Assembly (NCBI GenBank): GCA_011032825.1
Contig: JAADJZ010000033.1
Span: forward strand, 248,001-312,000
DNA: 64,000 bases
Source of the DNA: Massariosphaeria phaeospora
Lineage: Eukaryota > Ascomycota > Dothideomycetes > Pleosporales
Direction of reading: 5' to 3'
This document shows positions 52,164-63,608 of this stretch, piece after piece; within the stretch, counting starts at the first letter, position 1, and the number at the start of each line of letters is the position of its first letter. The notes beneath the pieces were generated by a model. That model saw only the letters and a list, made by a program, of their open reading frames with translations, ran no database searches and was not told the origin of the DNA. A program made the translations under genes and the position numbers.

Positions 52164-55076
52164 GTCCAATCTGTCGCCCGCTGTTGTTCAGTCCTGGATG
52201 CTCTGCGACGAGAGCCTGTGTGGAGTTTTGGGGCGATGGTCCGATCCCGCCGGTGTCGCAATGGCTTGGAATGGCGGTCGGGAGGAAACGATTGAATATC
52301 GAGCCTGTTGGACACCCGGTTAGCAAAGAGGCCTCAGTAATGGGATGCAGAATGCTGAACGACTCTCATCGACGGTGGCCACAGCCCTGTTGGAGCGTGC
52401 GTGGGTGATGGTGCCCACCGCTCGGGTCGGATGGGCCACCAAGGAGGGACCCCATGACGACGACGAAGGGCTGGCAGGCGGCCGTCGCAGGCCACGATGG
52501 GTGCAGACCCGGTCGCATGAAGCTAATGGAAGATGTACATACCAGCAGTGGTGCTCAGAAGGGCAGATAGGCTCTGAGGGTGCGCTGCGATTCCGATTCC
52601 GTATGCCGCCGCAGGACTGACCGCACCCAGGTTAGCGGACAAGGGCACACTCCGAGCAGGAGACGAGGAGAGGAAGGAAGCGCAAGTGCGAGGGCGATCG
52701 CACTGCGCGGGTGGTGGGCGGGCAACTTACGAAGAATGCGTGTTGCGTGGCCCACGGATGTGGTGGGAGAGGAGAGAGAGATGGAGCAGCGTGGAGTTGA
52801 GAGACTTCGCTTCGGGCCTGACCACGACGCCAACACTCGGAGACGCTTAAGCACCACCACGCCACTTCTTCTACCGCGCAATCGACACTGCGCTGCCTCG
52901 GTCGCTTTGCACTTCAGAACAGGTTTCAGCTATTTAGAAGGCATTTGCGCCTGCGCAAGCGCTGAAGCGCATTCTCCTGGCTTGCGCGCATCTCGAGAGC
53001 GCTTGATATCAAGCCTCTGCTGCAGCCGTCGCCCACCACTCAGATGCTATGGAACTACGGGCTATCTAAACGGTGCATTGTAGCCGGGTCGCATCTCCCA
53101 GCGCACAGAATTGCCTTTGGTGCATGCCAGTCTGAGGTGGAAACTGACCCAGACTCCGGCGCATAGCTCGTTGTCCAATGATCTCAAGGGCTACCGTGCA
53201 TGCCGCCGACAAGCAGCTCGTTACAGACAATAAAGCCGTCCATGGTGAACCTGTTTCCACCAGCTCACAGCCACTCGTAAACACCCTCGGACTTGGCCAA
53301 TGAGCTGATACCTTCGGTTTGCCGAGAGCGTTCCATGCGCGCAGAACGACGAGCACCCTGATGCGCAGCGCAAGGCCGTTGAGCGCCTACAAGCGTTAGT
53401 ACGTTGCATTTTCCGAGTCGCATTCAAGTACTGATAGTGTTAGGAGGCCGCGGAAAGTCCTGTTGCTCGGCGTTGTCGGAAGCGCTGGGGTTTCGTTGGC
53501 AATACATGGGCGGCGTCTATTGGAGACATCTCCGTGCTACGCTCAACTTCAAACAGCAGACCGCCCAAAGAGCAAGTTCAGAGCCCACAGGCTCTCAGAT
53601 CGCACTTGTTCTGCTTATTTCAAGAGAAACCTGCAATTTGTTACGCTCGATATGCAAGACTGACATGTCTCCGACCACACGTGCATAGCGCCAGCGCAAG
53701 AATTGCCGATGAACTAGGAGGAAGGGCAAACTTCCTTTGAGGATTGCGCAGCAGACTCGATATAGTGCCGTACGAAGGTATCGTCTCGGGTTGCTTGCGT
53801 GGGATGCTGCGCCGAACTGGTGCGTGTGCCTGTTCCTGCCATGTCTCCAGGTCTTCAATTCCGGAGGTCTGGCGCATCGGTCTAATGCGATAGAGGGGTC
53901 TTCGATCAGCGGCGGTGTAGCGCTCCCGCACTTTGCGCAGCTGTTATCGCCACTGGTTACGCGCATCCGCTCGGCGCAGAAAGACGAAGCGGGCGCAGGA
54001 AATCTCGTCACCGCGGCCACGGATGTTGTCGGTGTGGAAAAGCCAGCGCCCGGCCAGCAGCTTCTGCCCGCTGCGCAGACAAAGGAAACAGTAGCTCATA
54101 CACCAAGATCAGCTCCGGACACCAGTCGAACTTCCAAACAGCGCAGGATGCGGCTCAGGCCAGCCCGCGCAGTGCGCAAGGGAAACCGCAGACGGGCAGC
54201 CAGTTTGAAACCCGTGGCAGTGCGTGGAGGCGATAGGCCTCGGACGGCTGGCGAGCACCGTCAGCCAGAGCACCCGGACGGCGGCGCGCAACGATCGCAG
54301 CCCTCGCGCTGGTGCAGCAGTGACTCGTAGCAGGTTGACCTGGAGGATGGAGAGGGTTCTGAAGGCGTGGTGTCGTTGCGAGGGTGGAGCGTAGGTAGAG
54401 CGTAGAGCTAAAGTGGCCCCACGTGATTACGGGGCATGTTCGCGCTTCTTTCATTTTCGTGCATTGACGGATGGCGACTCTCACGCGTCGTCACTGTCGC
54501 CGCCGTGCCACACCCACAGTATGAGCAACCGCCTGCAAAAAGCGCGGCATATCAGCGCAGAGATCCGCCGTGCCACCGTACGGTTTATTGAGCGTGCGCC
54601 GGCGGCGGTGGTGGAGTGCGGGCGGTTTGGCGGGTTTTGCTGCGTGGCGGTCGACGTGATGAGGGGGGCACCTGGACACCCGGCTCCCGTCGCGCTCTGA
54701 CGTCGCCCGGGATATTAGAACGCGGCCTAGCGGCGCCACCCCTGCGCGCGCCGGCCCAAGCTCGGTGCTGGTGCTGGTCGCGCGTCCAAACAACCGCCAA
54801 CCCTGCCGTAAACAAAGTCGAGGCCTGCATATAATTTGTCTTCCGCCGTTGTTGACACCACCTCCCTCCGTGCCGCCCACGCATCCGTCGAGTGTATCTC
54901 ATTGACCAGCCACCTTAGATGGAGAATTTGTTTATCACGGCCCTGAAATTGTAGCGCTCCCATCCGGCGTTCCCCTTTCCATCCAGCAGCTCGACAACAC
55001 TCCTTTCCGCTGCCGCCGCTGCCTCCCTCGACGCCGCGAGCATCGCTATCGACCTGCGCTGCGCTGCGGTATCAAC
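52164..55076. other. 2.9-kb divergent region, C6 regulator / cyclin B
   Basis: This is the longest gene-free divergent region in the window. ORFs here (52580-53083, 53595-54020, 53737-54330, 54491-54880) overlap on opposite strands and have no domain. Long leaders are common for fungal regulators and mitotic cyclins, so much of this may be transcribed 5' UTR; I could not locate transcription starts. Confidence 0.45.
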
Positions 55077-57201
55077 ATGGACGCCAAAGTAAGTCTGCAC
55101 CTTTCCGTCTGGTTTCACGGCGTGCGTTCGCCATTCACTCCGTCTACGACCTCGCGTCGTAGTCGGCATGGCCGCCCTCGCATCCAGCACCCTCTCCCCT
55201 TCTTCCTCCTCCAGACCCAGCTCACCAAGATTTCTCCCGCAGCCGCATCGCCCAATGAGGGCCCTACGAATCCGTGACGAGAACGCTCCTCCTCAGCTCC
55301 CCGGCGGCAAGTCGATACACCAGCGCAACAAGTCAACCCCGGCGCTGTCTGCACTCGCGCAGGTCGGCGGACTCAAGGCGGCGGCGACCAAGAGAACCGT
55401 GTTTGCAGATGTCAGCAACACGGCCAGACAGCTTGTTGTCAAGGATGACTTGCAGCTCCCGGGCAAGACAAAGGACGCGACCATCCTCAAGGACCCTGCA
55501 ATTGTGTCGGCAAAGGAGCTCGTGAAGTCTGCCGCGCTTCTCAGACCCGCTCAGCGTCCTCTTACCACTACCACATCTAAGACGAATACCACCAATGGCT
55601 CGGACTCTGTCGCGCCAACCCTGTCGAAGCTTGCGAACGTGGACATCAGTCTTCCGACGACCAACATCCGCAAAGCAATTGCCAAGAAGGTCACAACCGT
55701 CTTCAAGGAGTCCCATTCGGATCCAATCGCCGCCCCTAACGTTGTACCAGTGCCGACGCGTCAGCCCCTTGTTGCTCGAACAGAGCCGGTTCCCAACACG
55801 AGTCGTGTACCCACCGTGGCAGAATCCGCAGCCAAAGCGCTTGCTCAAGAGACAACTACCTCGCTCGTCGCCCACAAACACCACAACATAAGCAAACCCA
55901 ACAAAGAGATTGCCGTTGAGCCAAGGGAACATATCTACGAGGAGAAGGTTACCAAGGTACAGGTGGAAGTCAAGCAAGAAGACAAGTATGAGTACCTGGA
56001 CGCGTTAGAGGAACAAGCGCGCGTCTTGGAGCAAGAGCGGAACGAAGAAATTGCCAAGTCCGGAACTTTAGACAACCTCGAACAGGAAGAGTACTGGGAC
56101 GAAGAGGAGGAGGACGAGTACTTCGATGCTGATGGTTACACCACGGCTAGGTCTCTCCGATTACGCGGCGACAACACTACTGGCGGTGTCACCATCGTCC
56201 TAGCTCCTAGGGTTACAACTAAATCGCAGCGTGAGCTTGAGGCAGCGCGGGAATATGTTGAAGCCCGGAGGACTGTTGAGGACATCGAAGACGAACAGTG
56301 GGACATGTCCATGGTCGCCGAATACAGCGATGAGATCTTCGATTACATGCGAGACCTCGAAGAACGAATGAAGCCGAACGCTTCCTATATGGATCACCAG
56401 GCCGAGATCCAGTGGTCGATGCGATCTGTGCTTATGGATTGGATCGTTCAAGTACACAATCGGTTCTCCCTCCTTCCTGAAACCTTGTTCCTAGCTGTCA
56501 ACTACGTGGACCGATTCTTGTCCTCCAAAGTGGTCTCGCTAGGCAAGTTACAGCTCGTTGGCGCCACCGCCTTGTTCGTCGCCGCCAAGTATGAGGAGAT
56601 CAATTGCCCGTCCGTATCGGAGATCGTGTACATGGTCGACGGCGCTTATACCGTAGAGGAGATCCTGAAGGCGGAGCGGTTCATGCTCAGCATGCTGCAG
56701 TTCGAGCTTGGGTGGCCGGGGCCCATGAGTTTCCTTCGCAGGATCAGCAAGGCTGATGACTACGACTTGGAGACTCGTACGCTTTCCAAATATTTCTTGG
56801 AGATCACCGTCATGGACGAACGCTTTGTCGGTTGCGCGCCTAGCTTCATTGCCGCCGGAGCTCATTGCTTAGCTCGTTTTCTACTCAAGAAGGGCGACTG
56901 GGTAAATATTGCCCGACATACTTTCTGTAACCCGCTTGCTAACTATCAGCAGTCCCAAGCCCACGTCCATTATTCTGGTTATACTATGGCGCAATTACGT
57001 CCCTTGGTAACAGTAATCTTTGAGTGCTGCGAGGCACCGCAGAAGCATCATGCGGCCGTCTTCGAGAAATACTCCGACAAGCGCTACCGACATGCGTCCA
57101 TCTATGTCGAAACCGAAATCGGCAACAACTTCCAACTCCCGTTCGTCACCAGGGACAGTCTTGCCGGCCACGGCCACAGCCAGAGCTGGCGACGAAAGTG
57201 A
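55077..57201 (+). CDS. B-type mitotic cyclin
   Basis: Three exons: 55077-55088 (MDAK), 55243-56901 and 56953-57201, about 639 residues. Joining the 12-nt first exon gives MDAKPHRPMRALRIRDEN, similar in form to other fungal cyclin B starts. A destruction-box-like RTVFADVSN lies near residue 50. The cyclin box has YMDHQAEIQWSMRSVLMDWI, VQVHNRFSLLPETLFLAVNY, VDRFLSSKVV, LQLVGATALFVAAKYEEI and AERFMLSMLQFELGWPGPMS. The C-terminal cyclin fold has LSKYFLEITVMDERFV and HYSGYTMAQL. Intron 56902-56952 is 51 nt without a stop; removing it restores KKGDWSQAHVHYSGYT, whereas keeping it inserts 17 residues. The partner is CDK1; the complex drives mitotic entry and is degraded by the APC/C. It belongs to the NimE/Cdc13/Clb group. 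Confidence 0.92.
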
Positions 57202-58837
57202 ATCCACTTGGTTCGCGGGCTTTAACTGGCGTATCATCGTATCTGACGCCTGTGTTAGGTGTCGGCCCTTTGGCGGAACGGCGCACTTTATCCACTATCC
57301 GGCGACAGCGACTTCAAGCAAGCTCAATTCCGTAGGCCCCGGCCACCACCAGCAGCATCTTCTCCATTCTTGTTTATTGTTCGAGGACTCTCGGTGTTGG
57401 GGCGGCATTCTGGAGCAGCAACAGCAGCTACTTCCCTCTCAGGCGTACTCTACTTCCACACAACAACAACAACAACAACAACTACAACAACTACAACTAC
57501 CACAACAACTCTCGTTCCCCCGAATGGCTCATGGCGTCTATGGCTTCCCGGTATAATCAGCCAGTCAAGCCCAGCCATGTCTCTGCGCCACTCCCTCGTT
57601 TTCCCTTTATCCCGTGAGGTTCTTGCTGTTCGCGGGAGCGGTCGGTGGTGTATCTGGTCTTCGGCCTCGGCGAGCGGTTTCCTCTCCCTTTTTTCCCCTT
57701 TTTCGGTTGCTCTGTGGACCTTTTTTCTTGCATCGAGCGCGTGGCAGGGTACATTAGAACGACGAGACGATGTCATGAGAAAAATCTTATCCCCCCCCTT
57801 CCCCATACTTAATCTTCCGCTTTCAAGGGCCAGCCATGCGATGCGGCTCGATGCGATGCCATGCTATTCGATGCGCTGGGCGGTGTGGTGTGGTGTGGTG
57901 GTCGATGACTTTGTCCCCTGGGTCCCGGTTTTCCTTTTTCTCTCTCACTGTCCCCCCTGTTTCCTGTCTCCCCTGTCCCGGCCCCCCACTTTTTTTGAAT
58001 GGCGCGGCGCGGCGCGGTGCGGTGCGTATCGGTGTCTATACATTGCGTCAGTCAGCGCGCGCGGGCTTGTCTTACTTGCTGGGCGTTTTGGTATGCGTCG
58101 TGTCTCTGCTGGCCGACCGACCGACCCGAGTACATAGTACATGAAAAGAGCGCCTAATGCTTGCCGTTTCCCCCCCAGTATGTTTTGGTTGAGTTGAGTT
58201 GGTTGAATTGTGCGTGATGGTGATGTTGTTGTGGGGGTAAACTACGGTTGGCTGCGTTTAGCTCGGCGCTTTTTATGGAAGACTGGTGAGATGGGGAGGG
58301 GAGAGGGGTTGGTTGCCCGGGGATACGTTACGTGGTAGATTGGGGCGCTCAGGGTTGGAGTGTGGGCCTGCTTCCACGCGGGTGAAGATATGAGGCCACG
58401 CCACGCTTGACTTGTGCGCTTCGTGTTGTCCTGGATGCTTGCTTTATTGGAATCTACGTATACTGACGGGCTTCCACTCTATGAAAAATGGATCGCGAAG
58501 CATCGCATCACACCGCGTTGGCCCCCCAGGCATAGACAGACATCCAATTGAGTTGCGCTCGGCTGCGTTTAATATTTCCAAAGATATCCTCGCATCTCCT
58601 GGTATTTCCATATCCGCAGTGCCTTCCAGCTCAGCTCAGCTCAATTCGCTCATGAATCTCCAAGCCATCCGTCTCACTCGCAGCTGGCCTGTTTTTTCGT
58701 CCTGGGTATATATCTCAGATGTCTCTATGCCCGTCCACACACACCATCAACATCCTTGCCGTCCCTTATAAAGTTTTTCGATTATGATGGGTCGCGTGCG
58801 GGAAGGAGGGATGCCGGTGCATTGTACGAATGACATC
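57202..58837. other. convergent intergenic with (CAA)n tract
   Basis: About 1.6 kb between cyclin B and LSM3, presumably both 3' UTRs. A CAA/CTA-rich tract lies at 57460-57510 and GCGGCGCG/GGTGT runs near 57880-58020. The 292-codon ORF at 57259-58137 reads the CAA tract as poly-threonine and has no domain. Confidence 0.5.
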
Positions 58838-59333
58838 TCACTTGGTGACGCCGTCGAAGGGTGCGATGAGGACTACCGAGTCGCCTGCGCCGTGTGCTTA
58901 GCATTTTGTTATCGTATTCGCGGCGGTGTTACGTACCTCGCACGAACAGCATCTCCGACTGCTTCTTCACTGTCTGTCCACACGTACGTCGTCAGCTTTC
59001 AATTCCACTCCCCACTACAAAGGGCATACTGACCCGCACTGTCGGCGCCACGTCCTCGTCTTCGTCTTCTTCGTCGGCTATGTAGATGGTTTCTTCGACT
59101 TCGCCGAGCACGAGGTTGCAGTGGCTGTCGTAGGCCTACAGTTGGCCTGTCAGTAAAACGTGCGGGGGTGGTCGGTTTGCGAATTGGGGTGCGCAATTGC
59201 CTCGGCGGGCGGGGGGACATACGTGCAGGCGGCCCTTGAGTTCGCGGTCGCCGCGCAGTTTGATGATGACGACTTCGTCGAGGCACAGGCGCACGAGGTC
59301 GAGCGGCTCGTTGGACTCTTCTTCTTTTTCCAT
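58838..59333 (-). CDS. LSM3: LSm3, U6 snRNP / mRNA-decay LSm ring subunit
   Basis: Four exons (59333-59223, 59135-59034, 58973-58937, 58884-58838) encode 98 residues. The joined protein reads [55 protein letters not shown], then [20 protein letters not shown] and PFDGVTK. Sm1 ([15 protein letters not shown]) and Sm2 ([14 protein letters not shown]) are complete, each rebuilt across an intron. The acidic loop between them is typical of LSm3. LSm3 is in both the Lsm2-8 ring on U6 snRNA (splicing) and the Lsm1-7 ring (mRNA decapping with Pat1). Introns are 87, 60 and 52 nt. It is divergent to the glomulin-like gene, with only 258 bp between starts. Confidence 0.95.
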
Positions 59334-59591
59334 GTTGGCGGGAGGGCTGGGCGCGACGGTTCGGTTCGGTTTGGCTGGAGTCGTGTGTTTGTGGAGGTTC
59401 GAGATAGCTTCGATCATCGAGTCTCTTGGCGGCGGGACGGAAACGCTAGGCTGGGTTGGACGGCTAGCGCGGGCGATTGCGTCAGTTGCTGGCTAAGCTG
59501 CCTGCCAGCTATCTACCTGTCACTCCTGTCGAATAACTTGAACGGATACAACTATTTTACAGAACACCATAGGGAGACTTGCTCGTGCGCC

Positions 59592-61604
59592 ATGGGTGAA
59601 AAAGCCGAAAACGTGAACCCGCTGTTGGCGGCGCTGCCTCCAGCCTCGGACTACTTGACTTATCTTACTATCATTGAGTACAACCTTACCGAGGAGAATC
59701 TACCGGTGCTGCACCAGGTTCTGCAAGATACGGAACTGACGAGGAATATTGGCTGGGATTTGGTGCATTTGCTGCTCCCTTTGCTGCCGGCTTCGGAAGA
59801 ATGTCTCCAGGACATTGCTGCGCGGGGAAACCCACGGGAGGTCATCTTGAAGGCTACGGAGGCTTTGAGATTGCTTGAGTTTGAGGAACCGGCCGAGGAC
59901 TCTGAAGAAGACGAGGATGAGGAGGAGGCCCTAGATGAGGCGAAATCGACCGGTAAAGCGCCCGCGGTGCAGACCAGGGAGTCTAGCACATCTCCCGGCC
60001 TGATTCCAGCAGTACCTCCGCCGTTGACCGTAGTCAAATTCGAGGTTCTTCTCGAACTACTGTCCACACTGCACCGTCGAGTCAAGACGAAATACCCAAG
60101 CCGGTTTCTCTCGACAAGCCTCCAGGCGGTGTTAGCTGCATACAACCGAGCAAAGCATCACCATGATGAACTCACGGTCTCCGCGGTCAAATTCGTAAAA
60201 ACACTTTCGGGAACTAAGCGACCCCATTTACCGCCACGGCAGAGCAGTCAGAACCTACTGAGGACCACAACCGGGCTCTCTGAGCCAGACCCAGAGGCTC
60301 AGACCGAGCCACCGACTGCGGATGAGGAAACGCTGAGTAACCGCCTACTTCAATCATTCATTACGCACATCCTCGAGGACTATATTCTGTCACTATCTTC
60401 CAGCGAAGATGTTCCCGGTCTGGCATGGTCCAGCAGATTGATGGAGAAGTTTGAGCCACACCGCGTTATACCAAATAAGCAAACTTACGCGGATCGCTTT
60501 GCAAAGGATGAGAGTCTGGAGTCGAGATCAGCGATCGTGGGCCAATTGGTTGCCATTGCTCGGGATCTAGGCCTCAAAACCGAAGATCTCGTTCAGGCAA
60601 TCATGGATCCTGAGGCTGAGGGTTCGGGAGTACCAGGGACGGATGACGAGCCACCGAACTCAGCGCAGGACATACCACTATCAAAGACAGGCTCTCTTTT
60701 CCTCTTCGCGGCGCGAAATGTCAGACAGGAGCTGTATGCGACTACCAGCAACGACGACGATTCTTTCATACACATATTCCCCGAGCATGCTGCAATACTA
60801 AATAACTTCATTGGTACTTTGGGCCCTCAAACCGCTGGTCTTGAACCCGAAGCTCTTCTCGACGCAATACTCTCGCTAGGCCTCATCGCGCTCGAGAAGA
60901 ACAACGTCGGCGAACCCGCAGATGACGAGCACTTCACCAAATACCTGCAAACCACATCGCTCATATCCGCCAACACGCCTTCACCAAGCCTACGCTACCA
61001 CGCACACTACCTCACCACCACCATCCTCCGCTCGCATCCTCACGACCTCGTCCGCCTAACCTTCATCCGCGACACTCTCGAGCACTGCCCCTACGAAAAC
61101 CTTAAAGCGAGCGCAGTCTCGTGGCTCAAAGGCGAGACCCTCGAAGCCAACATGTCGCAGCACCCCGCCTCCCAGAGCAGCGCCGAGTCCTCCATCTTCG
61201 CCACGCCCGTCGCCCTCTCCACCGTAGCGCCCTACCTCCTCCCCGACCTGACCCACTCCTGGCCCTCGAGCCCCGACCTCGCCGAATCCTGGATCCAGTT
61301 CCGCACCGACCTAGACTTCATCATGGCGGCGCTGAACTTCTATTTCTTGCTGCTGACGGCGCGGCCGCTGCATGAGAATCTCGATGTGCGCGGGCTGCAT
61401 GCTAAGACGAAGATCGAGGCGTTTTATCTGGCGCCGTTGAAGGAGGGCGCGGGGCGGTTCAAAGAGGCGTTGGGAGAGGGGGGGGAGTTGGTGCTGGTTG
61501 TGGGGGAGGGGGATGAGGAGTTGGGGCAGGCGAGGGGCGATGTGGCGGTTTTGGAGGACGGGATTGCGAGGGTGGAGGGTGCGATTGCGAGGTTGGGGGG
61601 TTAG
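59592..61604 (+). CDS. glomulin/ALF4-like (DUF1760) protein
   Basis: A single exon of 670 residues from the ATG at 59592. An in-frame ORF extends upstream to 59160, but that part is antisense to LSM3 and is rejected. The protein is helical: LTYLTIIEYNLTEENLPVLH, NIGWDLVHLLLPLLPASEEC, an acidic linker, FEVLLELLSTLHRRVKTKYP, RLLQSFITHILEDYILSLSS, SLRYHAHYLTTTILRSHPHD and DLDFIMAALNFYFLLLTARP. This series of HEAT-like helices and the NIGWDLVHLLLPLLP motif match the fungal DUF1760/YAP1-binding (Ybp) and glomulin family. Glomulin binds Rbx1 and inhibits cullin ligases; yeast Ybp1/Ybp2 act in oxidative stress and at kinetochores. Which role applies here cannot be told from sequence. Confidence 0.82.
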   Translation: MGEKAENVNPLLAALPPASDYLTYLTIIEYNLTEENLPVLHQVLQDTELTRNIGWDLVHLLLPLLPASEECLQDIAARGNPREVILKATEALRLLEFEEPAEDSEEDEDEEEALDEAKSTGKAPAVQTRESSTSPGLIPAVPPPLTVVKFEVLLELLSTLHRRVKTKYPSRFLSTSLQAVLAAYNRAKHHHDELTVSAVKFVKTLSGTKRPHLPPRQSSQNLLRTTTGLSEPDPEAQTEPPTADEETLSNRLLQSFITHILEDYILSLSSSEDVPGLAWSSRLMEKFEPHRVIPNKQTYADRFAKDESLESRSAIVGQLVAIARDLGLKTEDLVQAIMDPEAEGSGVPGTDDEPPNSAQDIPLSKTGSLFLFAARNVRQELYATTSNDDDSFIHIFPEHAAILNNFIGTLGPQTAGLEPEALLDAILSLGLIALEKNNVGEPADDEHFTKYLQTTSLISANTPSPSLRYHAHYLTTTILRSHPHDLVRLTFIRDTLEHCPYENLKASAVSWLKGETLEANMSQHPASQSSAESSIFATPVALSTVAPYLLPDLTHSWPSSPDLAESWIQFRTDLDFIMAALNFYFLLLTARPLHENLDVRGLHAKTKIEAFYLAPLKEGAGRFKEALGEGGELVLVVGEGDEELGQARGDVAVLEDGIARVEGAIARLGG

Positions 61605-63098
61605 ATTTTTGCTGGCATTGTGGCATTGGGATACGTGGTCGTGTGTCTGTCTGTGCTTGTTGGGGATACGTACCTTGCACATTGCCCCCGCCCAGTCTAC
61701 TTGAGGGAATGAGTACGGAATGTCTTGCTAGTCAGTTATCAAAATTCATAATGGGTTGCGGACTGCTCTTACGGAAACGGGGATCTCCAAAACTAAGGGG
61801 TTAGATCTGCGCGCCTCCAAAACAATTGTACGAACGTAGCAACGCATCTCTACATGGCTACACATTCTGTACTAGTGTCACAATACTAGCTATGTTCCGA
61901 TCATGTTGTTGGATACAGAAAAGTTTGTGGTATAGTTGGATGCTTGTCAGCAGTCTTGTAGTATGTTGTGTTTAATTTTAATTTTAGAGACTGCGTTTCT
62001 GGAAGAGGGGCTAGAATAACTATGACTACTACGAAGGCCAAGTCCGTGACGTCACCTCCTCCCTGAACCGTAGAAGCAATGCTAAATGTGAAAGCAATAG
62101 GGTCCCCAATGAAAAACGCATCGTAGTCTGCATCAAGTGTTACATGTACGACCGCCAATACGACACAGGCGCTCCGTGTCAAAACTGCATCAAGACCCAC
62201 TGCAAGTGTAAGCGCGCCTGATGTTCGCAGTACGAGATGGGCACTTGTTGACGTGTGAACTGCATCAGCGCGCATAAAGATAATGCCGGGTATAGGGAAG
62301 CAGTGCATGCCGGACATGTGCCCAAGGCACCGTGTGCAAATGGGGACGCAGGGAAAGGAAGACAGTGGCCGAGTAAAGGACTCGTCATTGCACTCGGTGT
62401 TGGGCGTCAGTCCAATGTGTACGGGACGTTTGTTGGTGCAGTAAGACATTGTTCTCTATTGCATCCAGTGGTAGGGCGACTCGGACTTCCAGCACTGCTC
62501 TCTAAGCAAGCCCTGGTATTATATATAGCCGGACTACGCAGATAGGGTCGAAAATGCGTTGTTAAACAAGCTTCACGCGAAACTCTAGTCGCAATCTTTA
62601 CGTGTGCAATGTGGTGGAAGGATAGGAGTGAAGTAAAGCCGTGGACGTTGGAAAAGAGTACCTTACTCTAACCTAATCTAACTAGCGCTGTGCTTACTGT
62701 ACTAGCGCCTGTCCACCCCGCCTTAGTGGTATAAGCCCGCCTCGCCTCCTTCTCTCCTCCCCCTCTCTTATATAGTAGTATGTAGGTTCGGCTTCTAGCT
62801 TTCGCACGCTACTTGCTTTCATCTCAACAAGTGCCTTGCAGCGTAGGAAGGCCCTTTACCTATTTCTAGCTAGTTCCAGGGCAACGAAATCTCGAGAGCG
62901 CGGGCAGATGCATCTACAGCGGATCGGGATAACTATCTACCGGCGCTAGAAGCTTATGAAGCGAGGCTCAGTGATGTCAACCTGAATTGACTCATTAAAC
63001 AGCAACCTTACCGAACTGATCCTCGTTTCTAACCACACTTGGCTCTTCCAGCCTAACTCGTCCGCTTCTTCTTCACTGGCCAGCACAAAGCTCATGGA
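61605..63098. other. gene-poor AT-rich region
   Basis: About 1.5 kb without a supported gene. A 182-codon minus-strand ORF (61901-62449) and overlapping plus-strand ORFs have no domain. A 14-bp string (AGTACCTTACTCTA) at about 62658 also occurs at about 21367. Confidence 0.45.
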
Positions 63099-63608
63099 AT
63101 GGAACGCAACGGAAAAGAATCTCGTATCATCGTCCGAGCTCGCATAACAGATATACCAGGGGAGTTGTGTCGCCGCCCGATTACCCTTGGGGAGATATTC
63201 TGCACAGAGATTCTTGGGCGGTCCTTCAATACAAAAGTATCCGCGTCAACATTCGATGCTGTTCATATTCCACATGGATTTGACTCCGACAAACCAGTCA
63301 AGCGGTGGTTTATCTACGATCTCAACGTTGCATGCAACCTAGAAGAGCAGGAACTACTAGCAAGCATTCCACACCATGTCTATCAAGCTAGCTTGGTAGA
63401 CAACCAATGGTAGGATAGCTCATCGAGTTGGTTAACAGGTATGCTTACTGTGTTTAGGATGTTTGTTGAGCGCGATACTTGGCTTTCTAACGCAAAGAGT
63501 TACTGCGCAATGTTCTGCTGGGGGGGTCGAGAAGAACAAAAGATTACGGAAGCACTAAGGAAGAAAGAAACAGGTTTCATTGCGAGCGCGTCAACTATCA
63601 ATTCGTGA
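63099..63608 (+). CDS. possible two-exon orphan protein (153 aa)
   Basis: I do not recognise this protein. Exon 1 (63099-63409) and exon 2 (63458-63608) join in frame across a 48-nt intron (GTAGGA to TTTAG). The joined product contains GLRRPITL-like polar stretches, FDAVHIPHGFDSDKPVKRWF, DNQWMFVERDTWLSNAKSYC and EEQKITEALRKKETGF. It has no signal peptide or membrane segment. The exon-2 composition (WLSNAKSY, FCWGGREEQ) looks coding, but nothing confirms the model. It sits in a repeat-like flank and may be part of a decayed element. Confidence 0.35.

Noticed and set aside
53737..54330. 197-codon plus-strand ORF in the C6 regulator / cyclin B intergenic region
   Set aside because: No domain, Arg/Ala-rich low complexity in the second half, and overlapped by ORFs of similar length on the other strand.
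57259..58137. 292-codon plus-strand ORF downstream of cyclin B
   Set aside because: It reads a CAA microsatellite as poly-threonine, overlaps the cyclin 3' flank and shows no domain.
59160..59591. N-terminal extension of the glomulin-like ORF
   Set aside because: The extra 144 codons are antisense to LSM3 exon 1 and its first intron; the family start fits the ATG at 59592.
61901..62449. 182-codon minus-strand ORF with hydrophobic segments
   Set aside because: No recognisable family, opposite-strand ORFs overlap, and the region looks like decayed repeat sequence.
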